Positions 18,030 to 27,447 of a DNA stretch of 64,000 bases are shown in pieces. How positions within the stretch are numbered: the stretch's first letter is position 1; every line of letters starts with the position of its first letter. Under the pieces are notes generated by a model. It ran no database searches and had not been told where the DNA came from. It saw only the letters and a list, made by a program, of their open reading frames with translations. A program made the position numbers and the translations under genes. Source of the stretch: Chitinimonas sp. BJYL2 (GTDB taxonomy: Bacteria; Pseudomonadota; Gammaproteobacteria; Burkholderiales; Chitinimonadaceae); NCBI RefSeq assembly GCF_027257935.1, contig NZ_JANZKW010000004.1, forward strand, positions 342,272 through 406,271, in the 5' to 3' direction.

Positions 18030-18521
18030 TTACTGAACGAGTGGCGCAAGCCAGTACAACAGCGCCGCAGCGGGTATGGCGGCCAGCGCATCATCCAGCA
18101 TCACGCCAAAGCCGCCCTTGATGCGCGCATCAAACCAGCTGATCGGCCAGGGCTTGGTGATATCGAACACCCGGAACAATGCGAATGCCAGCGCAAAGCC
18201 GGCCAACGTCTGTGGGGCCAGCGCCAGCAGTGGCAGCATAGCGACGATCTCGTCCCAGACGATGGCACCGTGATCGCTCACACCCAGCGCTCTGCCGGCA
18301 CGGCCGCAGACGGGAATGCCGATCAGGAACAGCGGCAGCGCCAGCAGCGCAATCTGGGCCGGCGTCAGCAAAGTGGCGAGCAGCAGATACAGCGGGATCG
18401 CCGCCAGCGAACCCAGCGTACCCGGCGCTTTGGGCGACAGCCCACTGCCAAAACCCAGCGCCACAAAGTGGCTGGGGTGGGCAAGCAGAAAGCGCAGGTC
18501 GGGCTGGCGAATGGCGGACAT
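18030..18521 (-). CDS. pgpA: Phosphatidylglycerophosphatase A
   Basis: 163-residue inner-membrane enzyme that removes the phosphate from phosphatidylglycerophosphate. It shows the PgpA signatures FGSGLSPKAPGTLGSLAAIPLY, DHGAIVWDEIVAM and RVFDITKPWPISWFD, plus three to four TM helices. ATG at 18519-18521; the preceding frame is open but overlaps thiL. Only 4 bp separate it from the thiL stop, and the thiL-pgpA order is the one found in many proteobacteria. Confidence 0.93.
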   Translation of the reverse strand: MSAIRQPDLRFLLAHPSHFVALGFGSGLSPKAPGTLGSLAAIPLYLLLATLLTPAQIALLALPLFLIGIPVCGRAGRALGVSDHGAIVWDEIVAMLPLLALAPQTLAGFALAFALFRVFDITKPWPISWFDARIKGGFGVMLDDALAAIPAAALLYWLAPLVQ

Positions 18522-18525
18522 GGGT

Positions 18526-19485
18526 TCAGGAAAAATGGTTGAAGCCGGTTTGCGGCAAGGGCTGGGGCTGACCGTTGGCATCGAGCAGGACGACGCCCTC
18601 GCCAGCTGCCAGCGTGCCGATACGCATCAGCGGCAGGCCCAGTGTATCGGCCAGTACGGCAATCTGTGCGCGTGCCGTGACGGGCGCGCTGAATGCCAGC
18701 TCGTAATCATCGCCACCACCCAACTGGGCAGCCAGAAAGGCAGGCTGCGCCAACAAGTCGGCCGAGAGCGGCGGCGTGGGTAGCGTGGCGTGCATCAGCC
18801 TCGCTTGCAGCTTGGAGCGTGCCGCGAGGTGGCCGATATCAGCCAGCAAACCGTCGGAGATATCGATTGCCGCATGTGCCAGGCCGGCAAGTGCTTGTCC
18901 GAGCGCAAGCCGCGGTTCGGGTCGATCAAGTCGCTGAGCACAGTACTGGCTGTCGGCCGCCGCCAGCGTCAACTTGCCATAGCGCTGTTGCACGGCCAGC
19001 GCAGCCGCACCGGTCGGGCCAGACAGCCACAGATCATCCCCCGCTTTACCGGCATCACGCCGCAGCGCCTTACCCGGTGCGACTTCGCCCATGACCTGGA
19101 TGCTGATGGTCAGTGGCCCGCGGGTGGTATCGCCACCGACCAGGTCCACGCCATGCGCATCGGCCAAGGCAAACAGGCCGCGCGCAAAGCCGGACAGCCA
19201 GGTCTCATTGGCCTGCGGCAGCGTTAGGCACAAGGTGAACCAGCGGGCCTTTGCGCCCATGGCAGCAAGGTCGGAGAGGTTCACCGCCAAGCTTTTCCAG
19301 CCCAGCGATTCAGGATCGATATCCGGAAAAAAATGACGGCCTTCGACCAAGGTGTCGGTCGAGATGGCCAGCTGCATACAGGGCGTGGGCGCGATCAGCG
19401 CACAGTCGTCACCGACACCGAGCACCGTGCCGGGCGTGGCACGGGTGAAGTAGCGCTGGATCAGACTGAATTCGTCGAGGGGCAT
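18526..19485 (-). CDS. thiL: Thiamine-monophosphate kinase
   Basis: 319 residues of the PurM/ThiL family, which phosphorylates thiamine monophosphate to the diphosphate coenzyme. Visible motifs: the N-terminal FSLIQRYFT, VGDDCALI, STDTLVEGRHFF, KSLAVNLSDLAAMGA, VGGDTTRGPL, AIDISDGLLADIGH and GGDDYELAFS. Start set at the ATG of MPLDEFSLI (19485), where conservation begins. Lies between nusB and pgpA, all on the minus strand. Confidence 0.95.
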   Translation of the reverse strand: MPLDEFSLIQRYFTRATPGTVLGVGDDCALIAPTPCMQLAISTDTLVEGRHFFPDIDPESLGWKSLAVNLSDLAAMGAKARWFTLCLTLPQANETWLSGFARGLFALADAHGVDLVGGDTTRGPLTISIQVMGEVAPGKALRRDAGKAGDDLWLSGPTGAAALAVQQRYGKLTLAAADSQYCAQRLDRPEPRLALGQALAGLAHAAIDISDGLLADIGHLAARSKLQARLMHATLPTPPLSADLLAQPAFLAAQLGGGDDYELAFSAPVTARAQIAVLADTLGLPLMRIGTLAAGEGVVLLDANGQPQPLPQTGFNHFS

Positions 19486-19494
19486 GGGAGATTC

Positions 19495-19579
19495 GTAGGG
19501 TGCCAATCAGCGCAGCGCATTGCACCAAACGCCGTCACATATGCGGTGCAATGCGGCCTTGGGCCTTGTTGCACCCTAC
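19495..19579. repeat. Palindromic intergenic repeat, head-to-head pair
   Basis: Two inverted copies of a ~31-nt element: left begins GTAGGGTGC and ends CGCATTGCACC; right begins GGTGCAATGCGG and ends GCACCCTAC. The ends are complementary, the middles only partly. Single copies occur at 30056-30090 and 31428-31463. It fills the thiL-nusB gap. Confidence 0.8.
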
Positions 19580-19590
19580 ATGCTTGCTGC

Positions 19591-20076
19591 TCAACGACGC
19601 TTGTTGCGACCGGCTTCAACTTCTTCGGGGCGGATGGCAATGGCCAGCTTGTCGAGCACGCCGTTGACGAAGCGGTGACCATCGGTACCACCAAAGGTCT
19701 TGGCGATTTCGATGGCTTCGTTGATGACCACGGCGTAAGGCGTATCGAGGCGCTGGGTCAGTTCTACCGTACCCACCAGCAGGATGGCCCGCTCCACCGG
19801 GCTGACTTCGGCTTCCTCGCGATCCAGATGCGGGCCGTAGATGGCCTTGAGGATTTCCACATCGCGCACGGCGTTGTAGAACAGTTCGCGGAAAAGGGCT
19901 TCATCGGCGCGACCAAAGCTGGTGTTGTTGTCACGCAGGAAGCGCTCGATATTGGCGACGTTATCCCCGGTGAGCTGCCACTGATACAGGCCCTGCACGG
20001 CAAATTCGCGCGCACGGCGGCGGGCCGACTTTTGCGGGGTTTTCTTGGCTTCGTTCTGTTCGGGGGCTTGGGTCAT
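19591..20076 (-). CDS. nusB: Transcription antitermination factor NusB
   Basis: 161 residues. The all-helical NusB fold is recognised by SARRRAREFAVQGLYQWQLTG, ERAILLVGTVEL, TPYAVVINEAIEIAKTFGGTDGHRFVNGVLDKLA. It binds boxA RNA with S10 (NusE) to prevent early termination in rRNA operons. ATG at 20074-20076 lies behind AGGAAT; the longer frame would read through the REP-like repeat upstream. Downstream of ribH as in most proteobacteria. Confidence 0.96.
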   Translation of the reverse strand: MTQAPEQNEAKKTPQKSARRRAREFAVQGLYQWQLTGDNVANIERFLRDNNTSFGRADEALFRELFYNAVRDVEILKAIYGPHLDREEAEVSPVERAILLVGTVELTQRLDTPYAVVINEAIEIAKTFGGTDGHRFVNGVLDKLAIAIRPEEVEAGRNKRR

Positions 20077-20111
20077 GGGGTATTCCTGTTCCTGAGTGTA
20101 GCGGCACACTC

Positions 20112-20138
20112 TTGTAGGAGCGGCTTCAGCCACGCGGG
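20112..20138. repeat. REP-like palindromic sequence
   Basis: TGTAGGAGCGGCTTCAGCC followed by ACGCGGGCT resembles the REP family common in pseudomonads and xanthomonads (GTAGGAGCGGCTTCAGCC core). Located in the ribH-nusB gap. One copy only was seen in this window. Confidence 0.6.
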
Positions 20139-20203
20139 CTGGTTAGTTGCATACGGGATCCGGCGCGGCAATCACTGCGGCTACCGGCCTGTCTGTGGCG
20201 TGC

Positions 20204-20689
20204 TTACAGGCGGAAACGGGTACGCAAGGCCTGCTGCAAACGCGCCATTTCCACGGCGACACGGGCAGCATCGGCGCCCTTTTCCTGCATGCGTACCAGC
20301 GCCTGATCATCGTTTTCGGTGGTCAGGATCGCGTTGGCAATCGGAATGCCGGCATCGAGCCCGACCTGGGTGACGCCCGAACCGGATTCGTTGGATACCA
20401 GTTCGAAATGATAGGTCTCGCCACGGATTACCGCACCCAGCACCACCAGCGCATCGAACTGGCCGGACTTTGCCATGGTCTGCAAGACCAGCGGCGCTTC
20501 CAGTGCACCGGGCACTGTGGCCAGCAGCATGTCGGCCTCCAGCACGCCCAGGCGCTTGAGCTCGTCGCGGCAGGCGGTGAGCAAACCTTCGCACACATCG
20601 GAGTTGAAGCGGGCCATGACGATGCCCACCTTGAGGCCAGTGCCATCATGGTTAGGGGCGATTTCGGGCAGATGATCAAAATGCGGCAT
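20204..20689 (-). CDS. ribH: 6,7-dimethyl-8-ribityllumazine synthase
   Basis: 161 residues. It joins the butanone phosphate made by the RibB domain with the ribityl pyrimidine to give lumazine, the penultimate step of riboflavin synthesis. Motifs: [50 protein letters not shown] (with the catalytic-site His), [20 protein letters not shown] at 20687-20689. Seventy-one bp after ribBA, same strand. Confidence 0.96.
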   Translation of the reverse strand: MPHFDHLPEIAPNHDGTGLKVGIVMARFNSDVCEGLLTACRDELKRLGVLEADMLLATVPGALEAPLVLQTMAKSGQFDALVVLGAVIRGETYHFELVSNESGSGVTQVGLDAGIPIANAILTTENDDQALVRMQEKGADAARVAVEMARLQQALRTRFRL

Positions 20690-20760
20690 GGCAGAGCCCA
20701 CTCGTAGGTCGTTGAAAAAAGGGCAGAATTCTAGAGGTCTGCCGTGGATCGGTCAAAAAT

Positions 20761-21855
20761 TCAAGGCTCCAGAAAGCCCGTCACTTCCAGCCCGAAGCCC
20801 GCCATGCTCGGCATCTTGCGGGCCGGGGAGAGCAGCTTCATCTTGCCCACGCCCAATGTGCGCAGCATTTGTGCGCCCACGCCATAGGTGCGTAAATCCC
20901 ATTTGGTGGGGTTGTTCAAGCCCAGCTCGGGCAGCGCGCGGGCCAGCAGATCGTCACCGGTTTCATCACGGTGCAGCAGGATCACCACGCCGCTACCGGC
21001 TTCATTGATGGCCTTGAGGCTGGGGTAGATGCCCCAGCTATGGCGAGTCTGGCCGGCGTCCAGCCAGTCGATGACCGACACGGGCTCATGCACACGCACC
21101 AGGGTTTCCTGATCGGCGCGGATATCGCCCTTGACCAGCGCCAAGTGCGTGGCCGCCCCGCCCTGTTCGCGGAAAGCCACCATGCGGAACTCGCCGGCCG
21201 GCGTCTGCACCATGCGCTCGCCGGCTTTATCGACCAGCGATTCGGTGCGGCTGCGGTACTGGATCAGGTCGGCAATCGTGCCGATCTTGAGGTTGTGTTG
21301 CTGGGCGAACTCAAGCAGCTCGGGCAGGCGGGCCATCGTGCCGTCGTCGTTCATCACCTCGCAGATCACCGAGGCCGGCAAACCACCGGCCATGCGAGCC
21401 AGATCACATCCGGCTTCGGTGTGACCGGCGCGTGCGAGCACACCGCCCTCACGTGCCATCAGCGGGAAGATATGGCCAGGCTGGACGATATCGGCGGGTT
21501 TGGCATCGCGGGCCACAGCAGCTTGCACGGTCCGGGCGCGATCGGCGGCCGAGATGCCAGTGCTGACGCCTTCGGCGGCTTCGATGCTCAGTGTGAAGTT
21601 GGTGCCGTGCGATGCGCCGTTCTTGCTCACCATCAAGGGCAGGTTCAGCTGCTTGCAGCGTGCTTCAGTCAGCGTCAGGCAGATCAGGCCACGCGCGTGC
21701 TTGGCCATGAAGTTGATTGCCTCGGGCGTGACATGCTCGGCGGACATGACGAGATCACCTTCGTTCTCGCGGTCTTCGTCATCCATCAGGATGATCATGC
21801 GGCCGGCGGCAAGTTCGGCAATCAGCTCGGGAATCGGGGAAATGGTGGCGGGCAT
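20761..21855 (-). CDS. ribBA: 3,4-dihydroxy-2-butanone 4-phosphate synthase with a degenerate GTP cyclohydrolase II domain
   Basis: 364 residues. The N-terminal RibB domain (about 1-205) is complete: MDDEDRENEGDLVMSAEHVTP, GLICLTLTEARC, THAEGCDLARMAG-type HTEAGCDLARMAGG. The C-terminal RibA-like domain (about 210-364) lacks the zinc cysteines of GTP cyclohydrolase II: where the family has CLTGD...CDCG, this protein has VRVHEPVSVIDWLDAGQTRHSWG. It is therefore probably a RibBX-type protein with only the RibB activity, and a separate ribA should exist elsewhere. First gene of the rib-nusB-thiL-pgpA run. Confidence 0.93.
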   Translation of the reverse strand: MPATISPIPELIAELAAGRMIILMDDEDRENEGDLVMSAEHVTPEAINFMAKHARGLICLTLTEARCKQLNLPLMVSKNGASHGTNFTLSIEAAEGVSTGISAADRARTVQAAVARDAKPADIVQPGHIFPLMAREGGVLARAGHTEAGCDLARMAGGLPASVICEVMNDDGTMARLPELLEFAQQHNLKIGTIADLIQYRSRTESLVDKAGERMVQTPAGEFRMVAFREQGGAATHLALVKGDIRADQETLVRVHEPVSVIDWLDAGQTRHSWGIYPSLKAINEAGSGVVILLHRDETGDDLLARALPELGLNNPTKWDLRTYGVGAQMLRTLGVGKMKLLSPARKMPSMAGFGLEVTGFLEP

Positions 21856-21912
21856 GGCGTGGCTCGGTGTGCAATGCCGGAGCAGATGCTGCCCGGCGCA
21901 CCCGTTTTCAAG

Positions 21913-21931
21913 TCGGGAAGTCCCGATTATA
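21913..21931 (-). promoter_or_regulatory. Candidate promoter -10 and small palindrome upstream of ribBA
   Basis: On the minus strand TATAAT (complement of 21926-21931) is a perfect -10 hexamer about 70 bp before the ribBA start; no good -35 is seen at 17 bp. Immediately downstream in the transcript is the inverted repeat TCGGGA-AG-TCCCGA (21913-21926). The site overlaps the last codons of the upstream exonuclease gene. Confidence 0.45.
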
Positions 21932-23369
21932 AGCCCTGCGCGCCATCCGGGCCGCCCAAAGCAATGATCTCCAGCTCCGGGCCGGGTTTGAGATGCTTGG
22001 TCAGCAGCTTGTAGGTATCCAGATCGAACACTGGTTTAGGCGGGTGTTCGATCAACTCAGCCAGTTCGGCCTCGCTGCGCACGGTGCCCAGATGGCACCA
22101 GTGATCGATCAGGTGGATATCCGCGCCCGTGCTGGCCGCGTTGACTTCCTTGACGGCAATCATGCCGCGATACGGCCAGCTGGCGAGCTTGAGCCGTGCG
22201 AGCACGGCGCAGGCACGGGCCTGATGCGTCAGTAGCGGCTCCTTCCCCACGCAGGCACCCCGGCACTTGCCGATCTGCATGCCGAAACACGGCGTACCCG
22301 CACGACGGCTGGCGCGCTCCAGCCCCAGCGCCACCATGCAGAGCTTGTTCACCTCAGCGAGCTTGCGCAGCGTGTTGGTGGCCTCGCGCTGGCTGGTGTA
22401 CAGGCCGAAAAGATCGTTCTGCCGGCCAAAGTCCAGATCACGGCCATACACGAGCTCGGGCTGCGCGCTGCCATCGGCATTGGGTTGATAACGCCAGGCG
22501 CAAAGGTCGGTATTGCGGCGCAAACGCTGGTTGTGCGTAGGCTGCTGCTCCTTGATCAAGCGCGCTTCCAGCAGCAGCGCACCGAGCTCGCCAGCCGTAT
22601 CGATCCAGTCGATACGGGTGATCTGCTGGGATATCCGCATCTCTTTGTGGGCGCGGGTATCGGCCGCAAAATGGGAGAGCACACGCTTCTTGAGGTTGTT
22701 GCTCTTGCCGATATATAGCGGCAAATCGTTCTCGCCGTAGAACAGGTACACGCCATGGCTATCCGGGATGTCATCGAGTACATCGGGGTCCAGCCCCGGC
22801 GGCAGGCTGGGCTGGCGGCTGATGCCTTCGAGCGCGGCATCCAGCTCATCACGCGGCCGCTCGGCCTTCATCTTGACCAGGAACTGGTAGATCAGCTGCG
22901 CATCGGTCAGCGCCCGGTGGCGCTCGCCGCTGACGACCAGGCCATTGCGCTCGGACACCGCATCCAGATTGTGTTTGTACTCGCCCGGAAACAGCTTCTT
23001 GGAGAGTTTGACCGTGCACACTACGCGCGATTTGAAATCCAGCCCGGCGCGCTTGAACTCATTGCGCAAAAAGCCGTAATCAAAGCGCGCGTTGTGGGCC
23101 ACGAACACGCGGCCCTGCAAGCGGGCGAGCAGATCGGGCGCCAGCGTAGCAAACACGGGCGCGTCGGCCACCATGGCGTCGCTAATGCCGGTAAGCCGCG
23201 TGATGAACGGCGGGATCGTGGTTTCAGGGTTGACCAGCGAACTCCACTCGGTGGCAGTGTTGCCATCCCACTCCACGATGCCGACTTCGGTGATGCGATC
23301 GCGCTGGGCGTTGGCCCCGGTGGTTTCGAGGTCGACGAAGACAAAGGGTTGGTCGAGCAGGCTGGGCAT
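21927..23369 (-). CDS. DnaQ-like 3'-5' exonuclease fused to a UvrC/Cho-type GIY-YIG nuclease domain
   Basis: 480 residues. Residues about 8-175 are a DEDDh exonuclease: FVFVDLETTG (Exo I), VAHNARFDYGFL (Exo II) and HRALTDAQ (Exo III). Residues about 200-290 are a GIY-YIG nuclease: DIPDSHGVYLFYGENDLPLYIGKSNNLKKRVLSHF. The C-terminal third has the UvrC/Cho region with Cys-rich CFGMQIGKCRGAC. This is the epsilon-Cho fusion found in many beta- and gammaproteobacteria and thought to act in DNA repair; a substrate is not established. No partner genes nearby. Stop overlaps the putative ribBA promoter. Confidence 0.92.
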   Translation of the reverse strand: MPSLLDQPFVFVDLETTGANAQRDRITEVGIVEWDGNTATEWSSLVNPETTIPPFITRLTGISDAMVADAPVFATLAPDLLARLQGRVFVAHNARFDYGFLRNEFKRAGLDFKSRVVCTVKLSKKLFPGEYKHNLDAVSERNGLVVSGERHRALTDAQLIYQFLVKMKAERPRDELDAALEGISRQPSLPPGLDPDVLDDIPDSHGVYLFYGENDLPLYIGKSNNLKKRVLSHFAADTRAHKEMRISQQITRIDWIDTAGELGALLLEARLIKEQQPTHNQRLRRNTDLCAWRYQPNADGSAQPELVYGRDLDFGRQNDLFGLYTSQREATNTLRKLAEVNKLCMVALGLERASRRAGTPCFGMQIGKCRGACVGKEPLLTHQARACAVLARLKLASWPYRGMIAVKEVNAASTGADIHLIDHWCHLGTVRSEAELAELIEHPPKPVFDLDTYKLLTKHLKPGPELEIIALGGPDGAQGL

Positions 23370-23478
23370 GATGATGCATGGGGTGAGCGAGTGAGGATTG
23401 TCTCACGTCCTTGGGGCACTACCGACGCGCTCGCTGTGTTCAGGCATCAGGGCCGTTGCCAGTAACCTTGCTGCGCCC

Positions 23479-26400
23479 TCAGTCAAACGTCCACGAGTAC
23501 AGCACATCCACCGAGCTGGTGAGACCCGTGGTCAGCGCGACCGATACCCGCCGCGTCAGCTGGTAACTGAGCTTCACCGCATAGCCCACGCCATCGAGCG
23601 ACTGTTCGTAGCTCACATAGGCACGATCCGACAAACGCTTGCCCAGGCTCACCACCCGCCCCGCCAGGGCATTGCCGGCGGCATCGGTCTTACTGGTATC
23701 GGTATAGGCATCCGAGCGGCCCAGGCTGATGTCGTCGAGCCCCAGCTTACCCGCCATTTGCTGACGCAGACCCACTGACTCGCCAGCCGACAGCAAGGCA
23801 TCCGCCGCGGTAATCAGCAAATCGGCGTCCCCTCCGCCGCTGGCCGAACCCCGGCCCAACACCAGCCAGGAGAGCTTTTCTGCGTCGGTCATGCCGCTGT
23901 CGGAAGTCAGCGATACGCTCGGTGCGCGGGCGGTACCGAGTATCTTCACCCCCACCACCACCGGCAGGTTCTTGCGTTCGGCCAGAATGTCGAGCGCCGG
24001 ATTATCGAGCGGCCCCTGAAAGGTCAGAATGCCGCGGGTGATGGCCAGATTCTGGCCGTAAGCGGCATAGCGGCCTTCCTCCACATGCAGTGAGCCACTG
24101 CCACCCAACGATTGCTTCGGGCTGGCCGACATGCGTACTGATCCGGACAAACGCGCGTCCAGACCATAGGCCTTGAAAACGAAGCGGTTCCCCAGATCGA
24201 GGTCCAGCTTCAGTGTCAGCGGCGTGGGTTTGGGCTTGGGTCTGGTTTGCGAACCGCGACCCAGCACGATCACATCGTCGCCGAGCACGGCCGCGCTGCT
24301 CTTGATCTGCTCGATATAGCCTTCGTCCGCAGTGAGCTTACCCGTCAGCGTGAGTGCCTCGCCCAGCACGCCCAAGCTGGTGTTGCCGGAGACCACCAGG
24401 TTACGGTCAGGCCGGCTCAGCACGGCAAAGTGATCAAACTTCACTTCCAGCGCGCCTTCGGGGCCGGCATCGCGCAGGGCCATGCGGCCTGCTCCGGTGA
24501 GGCCGCCCTTGCCCGCCTTGAGCGAGAGCGTGGCGAGCTGTGCGGTGTCACCATCGAGCGTGGCTTCGACCTTGCCTTCGTGCCAATGGATGCCGGCATC
24601 CGGCATGCGCACTGCCACATCCTGCGCATTGAAGCGGCCAAACCAGCGCGGGACAGCATTGCTGCCACTGGCACTCATCTCGGCCGCGAGCTTGCCCTCG
24701 ACCTTGGCGGTAGGGCCCAACAGCGGGCCTATCCACGCCAAGGAGGGCATCTCGGCCTGCAAACGGCCTTCCAGTGCCGCAGCGGGCTCGGGGCGCCAGC
24801 CCGCGGGGGTGCGCTCGAACCGGGTCGCAATCCGGCCCTTGGCCCAACCAAACGATTCGGATTGCAGATCCAGCGCAAGGGCGGCCAGATGGCCCGCCAG
24901 ATCCAGCTGGACCCGTGCGTTGGCCAAGCGCAGCGGCATGGGTTTGACGCTGGGGTCCTCCACCCGCAGGGCCAGATCGCCGGCTTCGCGCTCCACCACC
25001 AAGTTGCCCGATAGCGCTTTGTCGCCCTGCAGATCAAACCGCGCAGCCACCACCAGATCGGTATCGACACGCCGGGCCACATCGGGGAAACGCTTTACCC
25101 ACTCGGCCAGTGCAAACGCACGCAACTCGCCCTTGGCAGCAAACTGCCCACCCTGCCATTCCAGACGGCTGATGCGCAGATTGCCGCCAAGTATGGTCGC
25201 GTCCAGCCCGGCCAGGCTGCCACCACTGGTCTGCACCACCAGTTGCGCCGGGTTCGCGAGCTTGATCGGCCAGTCGCCACGGCTATCAAGCTGCTCGACG
25301 CGGCCGCGCCAGGTGTGCTGATCCAGTGCACCTGCAGCACGGATACGGACATCAATGGCTTGCCCCGCCAGCGTGCCGGTACCGTCCAGCTCTGCCAGAT
25401 GGGCCGCCTGGGTGCCAGCAATGCCAAAGCGCGCGCGCGCCAGCGTGAGTTTGGGGGCCTGCAGGTTGTCGATGCCCAGCCGCAGGGTCAAGGGGCTGTT
25501 GGCCGGCTTGTTCGGGCTGGCATCGAGTCGCGCAGCCAGCTCCGCATGTGCCAGCGTGACCTCGCCGGGCAGCTTGAGTTTGTCGCCCCGCGCCGTGCCC
25601 TCTATGGTGGGGCGGCGCAAGTTGCCCGCCAGCGTGAGTTGCGCCGTGGCGGCTCCGCCAAAACCGGGGCCCAGACCGCCGATATCGGGCATCTGGATAT
25701 CCACCTTCAGCTGATCGCCCTTGCGGCCAAAACCGCCCTGCAGATTGAGCCGATTGGGACCCAGCACGGCGGCCACGGCCACATCCTGCAGCACCTCGCC
25801 GCGCAAGGTGGCCGTCGCCTGTCCCGACAGAGGCTGATCGTTGAAGCGGCTGGGCGTCAGCACCAGCTTGAATTGCCCACCCACTGGCGCCCCAAGCTGG
25901 CCACTGGCCGAGAGCGTGGCACCGATACGCCCGGAGGCAATCCGGTGGCCAGCCAGCGTGCTCAGGGTGGCGGGATCAAACTCCTTGATCTGCCCATCGA
26001 GCACGAAGCGGCGCTTGCCTGCGAGACCGAGTTCCCCACGCAGACTGACTTCGCCACGGGCGCCATCGCGGTTCGCCAGCAGGCGCACACTCTCCAGTTT
26101 GAGCAGACGCGCGGCGGGATCGGTGCCACGCAAGGCGGCATCGAGCACCAAGCGAAGCTGGGCGTCACCGATATCGGCCTGGAACCTGGGTTGCGCTGGT
26201 GCCCCCTGCACGGCAATCTTGCCGCCCAGCACCATGGGGGGCGCCCCGAACTGGGCGAGGTCGATGGCCTCCAACAGCGCATTGAGCGCGAGTTGATCGG
26301 TGCCGGCCGTGCCACTGAGACTGAGCCGGCCACGCCCTAGCCGGGCATCAAAGCGCTGCAGCGTCACGCGGGCGGGGTCAAGTTGTAGCCGTGCGTCGAT

Positions 26401-27447
26401 GCGTTCCAGCGGCAAGCGTTCGCTCTGCAGGGGGCCGGCCAGCGGATTGCGCAGCGCAATGTCTACCCGCACCTGCTCGGCCGCGGGGTTGGCCCCGGGT
26501 TGGGCCTGAACCTGTAGGTCGAGCGCGGTGCGGGGCAGGCGCGGGGACAGCACGCGCAGATCCATGGCTTCGGTATCGATACGGCCCGCCTGCAGCAAGC
26601 CCAGATGGCTGCTGGCAAACGGTCTGAGTGTGAGATCCATCGCGCCACGGAATGGTTTGGCGCCCTGCGGACCGCCACTGGCTTGGGCCTTGAGTGCCAG
26701 CCGCTCCAGGCTGCCACCCAGTGAGGCCGCCAGCTGCCAGGGCGCATCGCTGGCCGTGCCTTGCAGACCCAGATGGCCCCGGATGGCAAATGGCCGGTGG
26801 CCATCGAGCCGCAACTGGCCGCTGGCGGCAAACCAGGGGGTTTGCGTCGCGTCGAGCCAGAGCTGGTGATGATCGCCATCGCTCTCGGCGCGCAAACGCG
26901 TGGACCCCAGCACAGGATGCTGATCCACCATCAGGCTGACCAGTGTGGCGGATTGCAGCCTGACGCTTAACGGGAGCGCCAGGGAGTCGGGCACCACCGT
27001 GGGTTCATGGCTGGGCCGGGTGCGGATCGCCATGGCGCCCAGCGCCAGTTCGTGGACACGCAACTCCCCGCCCAGCAGGGCCAACGGTTGCCAGCGCAAG
27101 CGGGCGCTGTCGAGCCGGACATCGGCACTGGCGGTGCGGACACGTATATCCAGAAGCACCAGATCGCGCCACAGGCTGCCCTGCACTTGCGCCACGCTGA
27201 ACGCCCCACCCGATAGCTGGCCCGCCAGCGCAAACAAGCCACGTGTACCGGTAGGGCTGGCCGCCAGCAGGATGAACGCTGCGAGGCCACTTACCAGCAT
27301 GAACAGCAATAGCTCCAGCCACACCGGCCCGAGGCGGAAACGCCGCGAAACCGCTGCCGGTGACGCAGCTTGCCCTGTCTGACGCGAAGCCGTGCGCCCG
27401 GCCAGATACTGCCGCCACCTTGCCCGCAAGGCATGCAAGCCGCGCAT
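23479..27447 (-). CDS. tamB: TamB, translocation and assembly module inner-membrane component
   Basis: 1322 residues. One N-terminal TM anchor (about 32-58, in LGPVWLELLLFMLVSGLAAFI) is followed by a very long beta-rich periplasmic domain of the AsmA/TamB type and the conserved DUF490 C-terminus (DADLLITAADALLSAG, GLRQQMAGKLGLDDISLG, YVSYEQSLDG), ending in an aromatic beta-strand (VDVLYSWTFD). It bridges inner and outer membranes, helping outer-membrane protein insertion and probably phospholipid transport. The ATG overlaps the tamA stop (ATGA), so the two are coupled. Confidence 0.95.
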   Translation of the reverse strand: MRGLHALRARWRQYLAGRTASRQTGQAASPAAVSRRFRLGPVWLELLLFMLVSGLAAFILLAASPTGTRGLFALAGQLSGGAFSVAQVQGSLWRDLVLLDIRVRTASADVRLDSARLRWQPLALLGGELRVHELALGAMAIRTRPSHEPTVVPDSLALPLSVRLQSATLVSLMVDQHPVLGSTRLRAESDGDHHQLWLDATQTPWFAASGQLRLDGHRPFAIRGHLGLQGTASDAPWQLAASLGGSLERLALKAQASGGPQGAKPFRGAMDLTLRPFASSHLGLLQAGRIDTEAMDLRVLSPRLPRTALDLQVQAQPGANPAAEQVRVDIALRNPLAGPLQSERLPLERIDARLQLDPARVTLQRFDARLGRGRLSLSGTAGTDQLALNALLEAIDLAQFGAPPMVLGGKIAVQGAPAQPRFQADIGDAQLRLVLDAALRGTDPAARLLKLESVRLLANRDGARGEVSLRGELGLAGKRRFVLDGQIKEFDPATLSTLAGHRIASGRIGATLSASGQLGAPVGGQFKLVLTPSRFNDQPLSGQATATLRGEVLQDVAVAAVLGPNRLNLQGGFGRKGDQLKVDIQMPDIGGLGPGFGGAATAQLTLAGNLRRPTIEGTARGDKLKLPGEVTLAHAELAARLDASPNKPANSPLTLRLGIDNLQAPKLTLARARFGIAGTQAAHLAELDGTGTLAGQAIDVRIRAAGALDQHTWRGRVEQLDSRGDWPIKLANPAQLVVQTSGGSLAGLDATILGGNLRISRLEWQGGQFAAKGELRAFALAEWVKRFPDVARRVDTDLVVAARFDLQGDKALSGNLVVEREAGDLALRVEDPSVKPMPLRLANARVQLDLAGHLAALALDLQSESFGWAKGRIATRFERTPAGWRPEPAAALEGRLQAEMPSLAWIGPLLGPTAKVEGKLAAEMSASGSNAVPRWFGRFNAQDVAVRMPDAGIHWHEGKVEATLDGDTAQLATLSLKAGKGGLTGAGRMALRDAGPEGALEVKFDHFAVLSRPDRNLVVSGNTSLGVLGEALTLTGKLTADEGYIEQIKSSAAVLGDDVIVLGRGSQTRPKPKPTPLTLKLDLDLGNRFVFKAYGLDARLSGSVRMSASPKQSLGGSGSLHVEEGRYAAYGQNLAITRGILTFQGPLDNPALDILAERKNLPVVVGVKILGTARAPSVSLTSDSGMTDAEKLSWLVLGRGSASGGGDADLLITAADALLSAGESVGLRQQMAGKLGLDDISLGRSDAYTDTSKTDAAGNALAGRVVSLGKRLSDRAYVSYEQSLDGVGYAVKLSYQLTRRVSVALTTGLTSSVDVLYSWTFD

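Noticed and set aside
21856..21926. Possible FMN riboswitch before ribBA
   Set aside because: The leader is only about 70 nt and has none of the conserved RFN element segments.
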